From assembly GCA_016793325.1 (NCBI GenBank), contig JAEUKI010000024.1, positions 1-64,000 of the forward strand: a DNA stretch of 64,000 nucleotides, read 5' to 3'. Below, one piece after another: positions 16,879 through 25,323 of this stretch. This stretch comes from Myxococcales bacterium (GTDB lineage: Bacteria > Myxococcota_A > Polyangia > Polyangiales > Ga0077539). The notes under the pieces are model-generated. The model was not told the DNA's origin. It was given only the letters and a program-made list of their open reading frames with translations, and made no database searches. The position numbers and the translations under genes are program-made. The first letter of the stretch is position 1. Each line of letters begins with the position of its first letter.

Positions 16879-17790
16879 ATGGCGTCGATTCCCCTGCTCG
16901 CGACACAGGGCGTACAGCTTGCGAATTTCTCGGGCGGCGCGATCGCGTCCTTCGCCGTCTCGAACCACCGGGTCTATTTCGAAGACGGTCGGGCGCTGCG
17001 GTCGTTCGCGCGCGACGGAACGGGCGTACAGACGCACCGCGGCGATACGTACTTCGAGCTTCTCGACGCCAACGCCACACACCTGATCGGTTGGTCTCGC
17101 TTCGAAGAGGCCTCGCTCGAGCTCTTCGAGCTCTCGTCGCTCGCGCTCGATCCGGTCGCGAGCTTCCACGCGGCGGCGCTGGACTTCGCGCGACTCACGC
17201 CGAAGCAGCTCGTCATTTCTCGCTACACGTTTCCTCGGCGACGCACGATCGACGTGATCGATCTTCGCTCGTTCGCGACGCGCTTCTCGATCGACCTCGA
17301 TCGCGCGGCTGGCGACGGCCCATGGGTCGACGGGCTGCTCGTCGACGACGCGCTCTGGCTCTCGCCCACTCCCACACAACGCCAGCGGCTCGACGTCCTC
17401 GATGGAACGCTCGTGACCTACGAAGCGGGCCTCACGGACCTCGCGCACTCCTCGCGGTTCGTCGCGCACCTCGCCGAGGACGGGGCGCTCGAGACTCGCC
17501 CCGTGATGCCCCACGGGCGGGCGGCCCGCTTCGTTCCGATCGGTCGCGACGTGACCATACGCAGCGCGTTCGCGCTCGCCAATGATCGCTTCTTGGTGCT
17601 CGACTCGCTGCATCGGTTGTCGGTCGTCGCCGTCGATCCTCCCGTGCTTCTCGCGGCCGAGCAGCTCGTCACCGGTCGCGCCGTCGAGCTGTCTGCGATC
17701 GAGGTCGTGTCCGGCTGCATCGTGGTCGACTGCGACGAAGCCTCCGCGCTCGCGCCGCTCGACGCCGCGCCGATCGTCGTCGAATCGTAG
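16879..17790 (+). CDS. hypothetical protein, possible beta-propeller
   Basis: No family recognised. From the ATG at 16879 the product is 303 aa, acidic, with regularly spaced beta-strand-like segments (ASFAVSNHRVYFEDGRALRSF, DTYFELLDANATHLIGWSRF, QLVISRYTF, ALWLSPTPTQRQRLDVLDG, RFLVLDSLHRLSVVAVDP), which suggests a small propeller. There is no signal peptide. The frame stays open 95 codons upstream, antisense to the lipoprotein at 16179, and that part is judged spurious. It ends at a hairpin shared with the convergent hydrolase gene. Confidence 0.5.
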   Translation: MASIPLLATQGVQLANFSGGAIASFAVSNHRVYFEDGRALRSFARDGTGVQTHRGDTYFELLDANATHLIGWSRFEEASLELFELSSLALDPVASFHAAALDFARLTPKQLVISRYTFPRRRTIDVIDLRSFATRFSIDLDRAAGDGPWVDGLLVDDALWLSPTPTQRQRLDVLDGTLVTYEAGLTDLAHSSRFVAHLAEDGALETRPVMPHGRAARFVPIGRDVTIRSAFALANDRFLVLDSLHRLSVVAVDPPVLLAAEQLVTGRAVELSAIEVVSGCIVVDCDEASALAPLDAAPIVVES

Positions 17791-17803
17791 ACGATTTGCA
17801 TGT

Positions 17804-17833
17804 GACTTGAAAACAAGAGCGCTATTTCAAGTC
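17804..17833. terminator. hairpin between convergent genes
   Basis: GACTTGAAA (17804-17812) and TTTCAAGTC (17825-17833) form a perfect 9-bp stem with a 12-nt loop in the gap between the stops at 17790 and 17829. It could end transcription from both sides. There is no strong U-tract, so a bidirectional terminator role is inference. Confidence 0.5.
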
Positions 17834-18510
17834 GCGTTGGACAGCGCGCGATCGACCCACGATCGAAGTCCTTCGGCCGTGGCCGACCGCGTCAGTCGAT
17901 GATCGTCGGTGACCGTGCAGAGCTCGACCCCGAGCTCGCCGGCCAACTGCGCCGAGTGCTCGTAGGGAACGACCTCGTCCTCTCGCCCGTGAACGATCAG
18001 GATCGACGACGGCCGCTCCGGTCGCGCGAGCGGCGCCCACGCGGTTCCCGCGCGCTCGGCGACGCGCAGGTGCGCCGGGCAGAGGAGCACCGCGGGGCCC
18101 TTCCACGCGCCGCGACGGAGGAGCTCGAGCACGACGGCGCCGCCGAACGACGAGCCGACGACGATGTCGACCGTGTTCTCTGCGAGCGCTCGCTCTTGCA
18201 CAGCGACGCTGCGCGCGAGCATCCGCCGCGTGATCCAGTGAAGCGCGTGCGGCTTGGCCGCGCGCCACGCGAGGGCCGAGGCGACGACGCTCTTCCAGCC
18301 CCACGCCGTGGCGGCCGCGAGCGTGGCGACGGAGGCGGTCGTCGCGGCGGCGATCACCGCGGGGTCGCGCAGCGCGCGCGCGGGGCCGCAGGGCATCTCT
18401 TTGGCGACGACCGAGAAGCCCGCTTCGGCGAGCGCGCGGGGCTTCTTTCCATCGGGGCCGGACTCGAGTCCGTGAACGAACAAGACGCGAGGCTTCGTGT
18501 GTTGGGTCAT
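17827..18510 (-). CDS. alpha/beta hydrolase (RBBP9/YqiA-like serine hydrolase)
   Basis: A 227 aa cytoplasmic hydrolase. VLFVHGLESGPDGKK carries the oxyanion-hole HG; VGSSFGGAVV is the nucleophile elbow (GxSxG with the central Ser); IVHGREDEVVPYEHS gives the acidic residue; and the late DDHRLTRS supplies the His. The substrate is unknown. Its ATG overlaps the stop of the upstream MocR gene in an ATGA arrangement (18507-18510), so the two are translationally coupled and probably respond to the same signal. Confidence 0.8.
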   Translation of the reverse strand: MTQHTKPRVLFVHGLESGPDGKKPRALAEAGFSVVAKEMPCGPARALRDPAVIAAATTASVATLAAATAWGWKSVVASALAWRAAKPHALHWITRRMLARSVAVQERALAENTVDIVVGSSFGGAVVLELLRRGAWKGPAVLLCPAHLRVAERAGTAWAPLARPERPSSILIVHGREDEVVPYEHSAQLAGELGVELCTVTDDHRLTRSATAEGLRSWVDRALSNAT

Positions 18511-20021
18511 GATCGGCTCGAACGGCTCGAAAGACGCGAGCGTACGTCGGCCTCGCGTGACCGCGCTTTCTGGAGGCTCTTTGCGACGCGGGCAAGGGTC
18601 GTGATCCCTCGATCGAGCTCGTCGATCGAGCAGCCGGCGACCGAGAGGCGCACGAATTCGCCCGTTTTCTCCGCGGGAAACCACGCGTTCCCCTCGTTGA
18701 CTCGGACGCCCGCCGCGAGCGCCGCGCGCACGAACGCGTGCTCTTCGACGCCCTCTGGCAGCTCGACCCAGAGCGAAAACCCGCCGTCCGGCGCGTGCGC
18801 GACCCGCGCTCCTGCGATGCGCTCGCGGATCGCGCTCACCGCGAGCGAGCGACGCGCTTCGATCGCGACGCGCACCGCTTGCTTGTGCGCTTGCCACCCG
18901 TGCGACGTGACGACCTCGAGCGCGACCTCTTGCAAGATCCCCGAGAGAAACATGTCTTCCGCTGCACGCATCGCGCGGAGCCGCGCGAACACGGGCCCGC
19001 GCGCGACGATGGCCGCGACGCGAAGCGACGGGACCGTGAGCTTCGTGAGCGTCCGCAAGTACACGACGCGACCGGGGCCGTAGTGCACCATCGGCGCGCG
19101 CGCCGCGCTCGTTTGTCCGAGGTCCTTCGCGTAGTCGTCTTCGATCACGAACGCCCCCGCCCGCGCGCACAGCTCGAGCACCGCGCTACGCCGTTGGAGC
19201 GAGAGCGACGCGCCCGTCGGGTTCGCCCACTGCGGCTGCAGGTACACGACGCGCGCAGAGGACGCTGCGAGCGCCGCTTCGAGGGCCTCGGGGCGCACGC
19301 CCTCTTGGTCCATCGCGACGGGCCACGCGCGAAGCCCGAGCGCCTTCATCGCGGCGAGCGCGCCGAAATACGTGGGCGACTCGGTGACGACCGTTCCGCC
19401 GGCGGGGCACAGCGCGCGGAGCGCCGTCGAGAGCGCCGCTTGCCCGCCAGGAACAACCAACACGTCCGACCCGCTCGTCTCGCCGCCGAGCTCGCGCGCA
19501 AACCACTGCCGCAGCTCATCGAGCCCCTCGACCTGGAGCCTTCGCCACGCGTGCGGCCGCGACGCGCACCGCCGCATCGCGCGCGAGACGAGCTCGATCG
19601 GCTGCAGCCCGCGGTCGAGGTAGCCCGTCCCCAAATCGCTGTGGTTGGGCGGCGGAAGCTCGAACGCGCGCCCGTCCGGCGCGTCGTAGTAGGGCCCGAG
19701 CACCGAGAGCTGCCAGCTGTCGTCCCGCGGCCCTCGCGCGACGAGCGGCGCAGCGACGAACGTCCCGACGCCCGGCCTCGGATCGAGCAGCCCCTCGCGC
19801 GCGAGCTGCGAGAGCGCGCGCTGAACGGTCACCGGGCTCACCGAGAGCGCCTTCGTCCACTCGCGGACCGAGGGCAAGAGGCTCCCCGGCGCGAGCTTCG
19901 CGACGTGCCCGCGCAGCGCCTCGGTCACGCGCTCGTCCGATCGCAGCGCGCGACGCGAGACCGCCGACGGCGCGCGATCGCGACTTGCGCCAGGGGGGAG
20001 GGGATCGCTACTCTGTTTCAT
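18507..20021 (-). CDS. MocR/PdxR-type GntR regulator with aminotransferase domain
   Basis: A 504 aa fusion. The N-terminal winged helix (about residues 28-95, with LLPSVREWTKALSVSPVTVQRALSQL and the wing ARPGVGTF-like DPRPGVGTFVAAP) belongs to the GntR family. The rest is a fold-type I aminotransferase domain that binds PLP: LVVPGGQAALSTALRAL, QPQWANPTGASLS, IEDDYAKDLG and the Schiff-base Lys in RTLTKLTVPSLR. MocR proteins usually regulate PLP, amino-acid or transport genes. The start codon overlaps that of the divergent EamA transporter, which is therefore the most likely target, together with the coupled hydrolase. Confidence 0.85.
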   Translation of the reverse strand: MKQSSDPLPPGASRDRAPSAVSRRALRSDERVTEALRGHVAKLAPGSLLPSVREWTKALSVSPVTVQRALSQLAREGLLDPRPGVGTFVAAPLVARGPRDDSWQLSVLGPYYDAPDGRAFELPPPNHSDLGTGYLDRGLQPIELVSRAMRRCASRPHAWRRLQVEGLDELRQWFARELGGETSGSDVLVVPGGQAALSTALRALCPAGGTVVTESPTYFGALAAMKALGLRAWPVAMDQEGVRPEALEAALAASSARVVYLQPQWANPTGASLSLQRRSAVLELCARAGAFVIEDDYAKDLGQTSAARAPMVHYGPGRVVYLRTLTKLTVPSLRVAAIVARGPVFARLRAMRAAEDMFLSGILQEVALEVVTSHGWQAHKQAVRVAIEARRSLAVSAIRERIAGARVAHAPDGGFSLWVELPEGVEEHAFVRAALAAGVRVNEGNAWFPAEKTGEFVRLSVAGCSIDELDRGITTLARVAKSLQKARSREADVRSRLSSRSSRS

Positions 20022-20034
20022 GAGAGATCATGAT
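20019..20034. promoter_or_regulatory. candidate MocR operator at divergent start codons
   Basis: CATGA occurs twice, 10 bp apart (20019-20023 and 20029-20033), and ATCATGAT (20027-20034) is palindromic. MocR-type regulators commonly use directly repeated half-sites. The position across both start codons is odd, because no room is left for promoters unless one start is further downstream. Confidence 0.35.
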
Positions 20035-21027
20035 AACGGTACTGCCGCCAATGCGGTAACCCTTTCGTCCTTCGAGGGGGTCGGGTTCGCCGCGCTCGGC
20101 GTGCTCTGCTTCTCGGTGAGCCTCCCGGCGACCCGGCTCGCGTTGGCGTCCTTCGGGCCGCTGACCGTCAGCGCGTCGCGCGCGGTGATCGCCGCTATTT
20201 TTGCTGGACTATGGCTCCTTCGAAGCGGCGCGCCGAAGCCCGCCAAGGCGGACCTCGGGCCGCTCGCGCTCGTCGCGTCCGGGGTGGTGCTCGGGTTTCC
20301 TGTGCTCTCGTCGCTGGCGCTGGGGCACCTCTCGGCGACGCACAGCGCGGTGATCTTCAGCGTTACTCCCGCGCTCACGGCGGCGTTCGGAGCGTTACTC
20401 GCGCGCGAGCGCCCTTCGGCCCGCTTCTGGGTCGCGTCGCTCGTCGCCACGCTGACCGTGTGCGGCGCGTCCTTGGCTCGCACCCACGCGGGCCCGACGC
20501 GCGCGGACGCCCTCTTGCTCGTGGCGGTCGTGCTCGTCTCGATGGGCTACGCGCTCGGCGCGACGCTCTCTCGCCGACTCACGGGCCCCGCGGTGATCTC
20601 GTGGGCGCTGATCGTGGCGTTGCCCGTCTCGCTCCCGCTCTCGGTCGTCGCGCTCGCGCTCGAGCCGCACAGGCCCGTCACGACGAGCGCTGCGCTCGGC
20701 CTCGCGTACGTCTCGATCGTCAGCATGCTCCTCGGGTTCTTCGCGTGGTACCGCGGCCTCGCGACGTTCGGCGTGGCCAAGGCGAGCCAGCTGCAGCTCG
20801 CGCAAGGCCCGCTCGCGGCGCTCTGGTCCTTTGTGCTGCTCGGCGAGTCGATCTCGCGCGCCAACGTCCTCGTGTTCTTCGTCGTGATCGTGTGCGCCCT
20901 CGTGGCCGTGCGCTCGCGCGTTCGCGTCCTTCTGCCGGCGGTACGCGCCGATCGCCGCGAGGTCGCGACCGTTCAGCCGACGCCCCACGCGGCGACCGCC
21001 GCGAGCCGTTGTATCGACGGGCCATGA
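20020..21027 (+). CDS. EamA/DMT-family exporter
   Basis: An inner-membrane transporter of 335 aa with about ten hydrophobic segments arranged as two EamA repeats (GFAALGVLCFSVSLPATRLAL ... and DALLLVAVVLVSMGYALGATLSRR ...). The second repeat holds the common AKASQLQLAQGPLAALWSFVLLGE signature. Such proteins export amino acids or small metabolites; the actual substrate is unknown. It is divergent from the MocR gene and its last codons overlap the GST start by ATGA, so it heads a two-gene operon. The cytoplasmic tail after the last helix is about 45 residues long. Confidence 0.82.
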   Translation: MRDHDNGTAANAVTLSSFEGVGFAALGVLCFSVSLPATRLALASFGPLTVSASRAVIAAIFAGLWLLRSGAPKPAKADLGPLALVASGVVLGFPVLSSLALGHLSATHSAVIFSVTPALTAAFGALLARERPSARFWVASLVATLTVCGASLARTHAGPTRADALLLVAVVLVSMGYALGATLSRRLTGPAVISWALIVALPVSLPLSVVALALEPHRPVTTSAALGLAYVSIVSMLLGFFAWYRGLATFGVAKASQLQLAQGPLAALWSFVLLGESISRANVLVFFVVIVCALVAVRSRVRVLLPAVRADRREVATVQPTPHAATAASRCIDGP

Positions 21028-21668
21028 AGCTCCACCGGTTTCGCTACAGTCCGTACGCGCGCAAGGCGCAGATGATGCTCGAGCTCGCGCGCGTCCCGCA
21101 CGAGGTCGTCGAGGTCCCGTACACCGACCGCGAGGCGCTCGCGAAGCTCACGGGAGGATACATCTACGTCCCCGTGCTCGAGCTCGACGACGGGCGCGCG
21201 ATCGTCGAGTCGCGCGAGATCTGCCGCTATATTCTCGGGCTCTCGGGCGCCGAAGCGTTCGTCCCGAGCCGCCTCGCGGGGCCCGTGTGGGCCTATCACG
21301 ACCACATCGACGGAGCGATCGAGGACGTCTTGTTTCGCATCGCGTCGCCCTTCGTGCGAGACCGCTGGGAGACGGCGTTCGCGCGGGCGCTGTACGTCTT
21401 GATCAAGGAGCGAAAGTTCGGCGCGGGCTGCGTCGACGAGTGGCACGCGAACCTCGACGCGCTGATCGCGAAGGCGCAGCGGCTCCTCGCGCCGACGCTC
21501 GAGACCCTCTCGCACGAGCCGTTTCTCTTCGGCGCGACCGTGACGATGGCGGACCTCGCGCTCTATGGGCAGTGCGCGATGCTCGAAGAGGCCGAGCCCA
21601 CGTTGGTCACGAGGATCGCGCCGGAGCTTCGATCGTTTATGCGTCGGGTCGAGGCTCGTCGTTCGTAG
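21024..21668 (+). CDS. glutathione S-transferase-like protein
   Basis: A 214 aa protein with an N-terminal thioredoxin-fold domain (MKLHRFRYSPYARKAQMMLELA; YVPVLELDDGRAIVESREICRYI) and an all-helical C-terminal domain with FLFGATVTMADLALYGQ. These match the GST superfamily. The catalytic-type residue is in the SPYARK loop, with Ser in place of Cys. ATGA overlap with the EamA gene implies coupled translation, and suggests conjugation or reduction of a compound the exporter handles. Its 3' end overlaps the convergent permease gene by 32 bases. Confidence 0.8.
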   Translation: MKLHRFRYSPYARKAQMMLELARVPHEVVEVPYTDREALAKLTGGYIYVPVLELDDGRAIVESREICRYILGLSGAEAFVPSRLAGPVWAYHDHIDGAIEDVLFRIASPFVRDRWETAFARALYVLIKERKFGAGCVDEWHANLDALIAKAQRLLAPTLETLSHEPFLFGATVTMADLALYGQCAMLEEAEPTLVTRIAPELRSFMRRVEARRS

Positions 21669-22773
21669 GCTCGTTCGCCTCGCGCGCTTCGCGGGCGATC
21701 GCGAGGATCTCTTGCGCGAGACGCAACGAGAGGGGGCCCAGCACGAGCCCCTTGGCGCCGAAGGCCGCGAGGCCGCCGAACGCAGCGAGCAGCAGGACGA
21801 ACGCGGGGAGCTGGAGGTTTCCGCCCCAGCGCTGCATGAGCGGGCGCACGACGTTGTCGATCGAGCTGATCCCGAGCCCGCCGAGCAGCGCGAGCACGAT
21901 CGCTTTGACGACCTGGCCCTTCAAGAACAACCCAACGGCCACAGGTCCCCAGACCACCGCGGTCCCCACCGCAGGAACAAACGCGCACACGAACGTGAGC
22001 GCCCCGAGCACCGCGAACCGCGGAACGCCCATCACCGCGTAGATCAACGTCGCCAAGAGCGACTGCGTGAGCGCCGTGAGCCCGGCACCAACAATCAACC
22101 CGCGGCCCGTCTCGATGAACGCCTTCGCGAGCCGCTCGGCGATCGCGTCGGACACCGGCGCGTGGCGCTTCGCCCACGCCCACATCGCGCGCCCGTCGGA
22201 CAAAAACGAGTAGAGCGCGACGAAGAACACGAACAGCGTGAGCACGACGATCGCGCCCGCGCCCGCGAAGCCGCTCGCCGCGCGCCACGCGGTCTCTCCG
22301 TGCGTCCTCGCGAGCTCGGGGATCCGCGCGAGGCTCGCGCGAAAGAGCTCGCTCGCGCTCGGCGTCGCGTGCGCCGCCCCGCCCTCGGCGGACACGATCG
22401 ACTCGAGCGCCGATCGCGCCGCGGGCGACGCCAACACTTGTCGAACGAACGCCGCCACGCTCGAGCCGATCGACGTCAGCGCGAGCCCGACGGGAACGAT
22501 CAGCGCCGCCACCAACGTCGTCGCGATCCCCGCGCCGAGCGAAGCGCGCCCCCCGAGGCGCTTGGCGCACGCGCACGCGAGCGGGTCGAGCAGCGTCGCG
22601 GTCCACAGCGCAAACGCCAACGGCGCCCACAACGGCGCGAGCGTCATCGCCGCGAGGACGATCACGGCCACGGCCATCGCCGCGCACACCGCGGACGAGA
22701 CGACCGTCACCTGCTTGGACGCGCTCGCGTGGGTGCGCGCGTCATCGCGGCGGTCGTCGTCGGTCGAATTCAT
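21637..22773 (-). CDS. AI-2E transporter-family (PerM/YdiK-like) permease
   Basis: A 378 aa membrane protein with about eight hydrophobic segments. The family hallmark block lies in the C-terminal half: VPAVGTAVVWGPVAVGLFL, then LGGLGISSIDNVVRPLM, then LLLAAFGGLAAFGAKGLVLGPL. Members are tied variously to AI-2 release, Na+/H+ exchange or simply unknown transport, so no substrate is given. The 3' end overlaps the GST gene by 32 bases in convergent orientation. It ends with a charged tail (ANEPTNDEPRPDA). Confidence 0.82.
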   Translation of the reverse strand: MNSTDDDRRDDARTHASASKQVTVVSSAVCAAMAVAVIVLAAMTLAPLWAPLAFALWTATLLDPLACACAKRLGGRASLGAGIATTLVAALIVPVGLALTSIGSSVAAFVRQVLASPAARSALESIVSAEGGAAHATPSASELFRASLARIPELARTHGETAWRAASGFAGAGAIVVLTLFVFFVALYSFLSDGRAMWAWAKRHAPVSDAIAERLAKAFIETGRGLIVGAGLTALTQSLLATLIYAVMGVPRFAVLGALTFVCAFVPAVGTAVVWGPVAVGLFLKGQVVKAIVLALLGGLGISSIDNVVRPLMQRWGGNLQLPAFVLLLAAFGGLAAFGAKGLVLGPLSLRLAQEILAIAREAREANEPTNDEPRPDA

Positions 22774-22783
22774 GGGCGTAGAT

Positions 22784-25234
22784 TCATTTCCACAGGTTGG
22801 CGGCGCGCGCGGCGACGATGGCTCGCGCTTGTCCGAAGCGCCCTGCGCCGCGGATGCTCGCGAGCGCGGGGCAGTGATCCATCCAACCTACGTCGATGAA
22901 CGGCAGGGACACCGCGCCTTCGATCGCGTCGAGCGCGGCGTCGAAGCGGCCCGTCACCGCGAAGACCTCGGCGCCGACTTGGTACCAGAACGCCGCGAGC
23001 GCAGGGGACGTTCCCCCGGCGCCCCGTCGAAACTCGTCGAGGCTGTACGCCGGCTTTTCTCCCCGCGCGAACGCGCGCAGCGGCTCGACCAACCCGCGCG
23101 AGAAGTGTCCCTCGGGCGCGACGGCGTCGATGCGATCCGCGGTGAACGTCGCGAACTCGTGGTCGCCACGCCAGAACGCCACGCGGCCTCGGACGAGGTT
23201 CAGCGTCACCTCGCTCCCCGTCGCGGCGAGCGCCTGCTGCATCACCTCGTCGCTCTTTTGCCAGTTTGACAAGAGCGCGTACGAGCGCGCGAGGTTCCAC
23301 CACGCGTGCTGGATGTTCGGCTCGAGCTTGAGCGCGAACTCGAGTCGCTTGATCCCCTCGTCGACGTACCCGCTCTCGATGAGAAAACGCCCGAGATACG
23401 CGCTCGCCTCCGCGTTGCGCGCGTCCCTCGCGAGCGCCTCGCGAAACGCTCTGACGCTCGAGCGGACATCGCCCTGATGCAGCCGCACGAGCCCGAGCGT
23501 CACGAAGGTCGACGCCGATCCCGCGTCCGCGTTGAGCGCGCGCAGCGCCCAGTCCTCGGCCTCGGCGATCATGTGTTGGTTGTCCTCGCTGCGCCTCGAT
23601 AGCGCCACGCGGACCAGCAAAAATCCTAACAAACTCATCACCGACGCGTCCGACGGCGCGAGCTCGTGCGCGCGCCGCGCGAGGTCGAGCCCCTGCGCCA
23701 ACGCCGCGGGGTCCATCGCTTTGTGCGAGCACTCGACGGCCCGGTCGTAGAGGGCTCGCGCAGCCGGATCGCTCGGACCCGCGGTGGCCGCTTCGTTGCC
23801 GCCCGAGAGCGCTCGCAGCGCAGCCTCCGCGGCGCGCGCGAGGGTGTCCTCCATCGCAAACGGCGCTGCGAGCGTCCCCTCGAAGCGCTCGGCCCAGCGC
23901 TGCGTCCCTTGCGACAACTCGATGTACCGAAGGTTGACCCGCAGCCGCTCGCCTTCGGCGCGAACGCTCCCCGAGAGCGCGACGTCCGCGCGAGCCCCCT
24001 TCGCGAGGGCCGCGAGGTCGTCCGCGGCGCCCGAGCCCGCGACGATGGACGGCGGCAAGACCTTCAGCGTGCGCACCCGCGAGAGCGCGTCCGCCAGCGT
24101 CGCACCGAGCTCTCGCGCGAACGGCGCGAGGGCGGGCTCTGCGCTCGTGAGCGGCATCACGGCCACGCTTCGGTACTTCGGCGCGCTCGACGCATCGAGC
24201 ATCATCGTCGTCGTCCCGGGGACCTTCGCGAGACCGGCCACGGGATTTCCCGTTGATCCGTGGCTCACGCCTCGGAGCTTCTCGATCTCGTCGAGCACGT
24301 GGACGGCGTCGGGGCGCTCCTTTCGGTCCCGCGCGAGCATGCTGAGCAGCAGCTCCGCGACCGCTTCGGGGATGTCCGCGTTGTGTTGCCGAACGTCCGG
24401 CGGCGGCTGCGACAGCCGCGCCATCGCGATCGCCACGGCGCTGTCGCCTACGAAGGGCAGCCGCGCGGCGAGCAATTCGAACAAGAGCGCGCCGAGCGCG
24501 TATACGTCCGAGCGCCCGTCGGGGGTCTCTCCCACGATCTGCTCGGGGGCCATGTACGCGGGGGTTCCGACGATCCCGCCGACGGTGAGCGCCTTGCCGC
24601 GCTGGCTCTCGCTGCGCTCGTCGGCGCCCTCGCGCTCGTTGGAGTCCGCCGCGCGGGCGATGCCGAAATCCGTGATCACCACGCGCTCGTGACCGCTCAG
24701 CGGCGCGCCGTGTTTGGCGCCCGCGAGCATCACGTTGTCCGGCTTCAGGTCGCGATGAACGACGCCCGCCGAGTGCGCTGCGACGAGCCCCCGAGCGATG
24801 TCCGCGCACACGCGGAGCGCCTCGGAGAGGGCCATCGCGCCCGCTCCGATGCGGTCTGACAGCGACGTGCCCTCGATGAGCTCCATCGTGATGAACTTGA
24901 ATTCTTCACACGCGCACAAATCGAAGGTCCGCGCGACGTTCGGGTGCGTGACCTTGCGCGCGAGCTTGACCTCGCGGCGAAATCGCTCGATCGCGCCGAG
25001 GTCGTTCGAGATGTCTCTGCGCAGGGTTTTGAGGGCGATTTCTTCGTCGAGCTCGAGGTCGTGCGCGCGGTAGACGGCTCCCATTCCGCCCTCGCCGAGC
25101 AGCGCGTCGATGCGATAGCGATTAGCGACCACCGCGCCGCTCTGAAGAATCTCGCTCTCGAGCACGCCGGTCGTCGAGCGCTCACCGCTCGTGGCGGCTT
25201 GGGTGGCGAGGGTAGGGTCGATCGCGCGCGTCAT
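22784..25234 (-). CDS. Ser/Thr protein kinase with TolB-like and TPR domains
   Basis: An 816 aa signalling protein. The kinase domain spans roughly residues 40-310: P-loop GEGGMGAVY (47-55), ATP-binding Lys69, catalytic HRDLKPDN (160-167, Asp162), DFGIA, and activation loop end GTPAYMAPEQ. All key residues are present, so it should be active. After a linker comes a TolB-like segment (LGATLADALSRVRTLKVLPP ... SGSVRAEGERLRVNLRYIEL) like that in adenylate-cyclase and TPR regulators, then several TPRs (AEASAYLGRFLIESGYVDEGIKRLEFALKLEP). No transmembrane helix is evident. The permease gene 10 bp downstream may be in the same transcript. Confidence 0.88.
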   Translation of the reverse strand: MTRAIDPTLATQAATSGERSTTGVLESEILQSGAVVANRYRIDALLGEGGMGAVYRAHDLELDEEIALKTLRRDISNDLGAIERFRREVKLARKVTHPNVARTFDLCACEEFKFITMELIEGTSLSDRIGAGAMALSEALRVCADIARGLVAAHSAGVVHRDLKPDNVMLAGAKHGAPLSGHERVVITDFGIARAADSNEREGADERSESQRGKALTVGGIVGTPAYMAPEQIVGETPDGRSDVYALGALLFELLAARLPFVGDSAVAIAMARLSQPPPDVRQHNADIPEAVAELLLSMLARDRKERPDAVHVLDEIEKLRGVSHGSTGNPVAGLAKVPGTTTMMLDASSAPKYRSVAVMPLTSAEPALAPFARELGATLADALSRVRTLKVLPPSIVAGSGAADDLAALAKGARADVALSGSVRAEGERLRVNLRYIELSQGTQRWAERFEGTLAAPFAMEDTLARAAEAALRALSGGNEAATAGPSDPAARALYDRAVECSHKAMDPAALAQGLDLARRAHELAPSDASVMSLLGFLLVRVALSRRSEDNQHMIAEAEDWALRALNADAGSASTFVTLGLVRLHQGDVRSSVRAFREALARDARNAEASAYLGRFLIESGYVDEGIKRLEFALKLEPNIQHAWWNLARSYALLSNWQKSDEVMQQALAATGSEVTLNLVRGRVAFWRGDHEFATFTADRIDAVAPEGHFSRGLVEPLRAFARGEKPAYSLDEFRRGAGGTSPALAAFWYQVGAEVFAVTGRFDAALDAIEGAVSLPFIDVGWMDHCPALASIRGAGRFGQARAIVAARAANLWK

Positions 25235-25323
25235 GAATGGGGCTGGGCCCGAGCCTACAGCGCGCGCGTCGCAACGAGGAGTGGTGACGCGATAGAACGC
25301 CTCGATCCCCGGTCAATTCTCGC

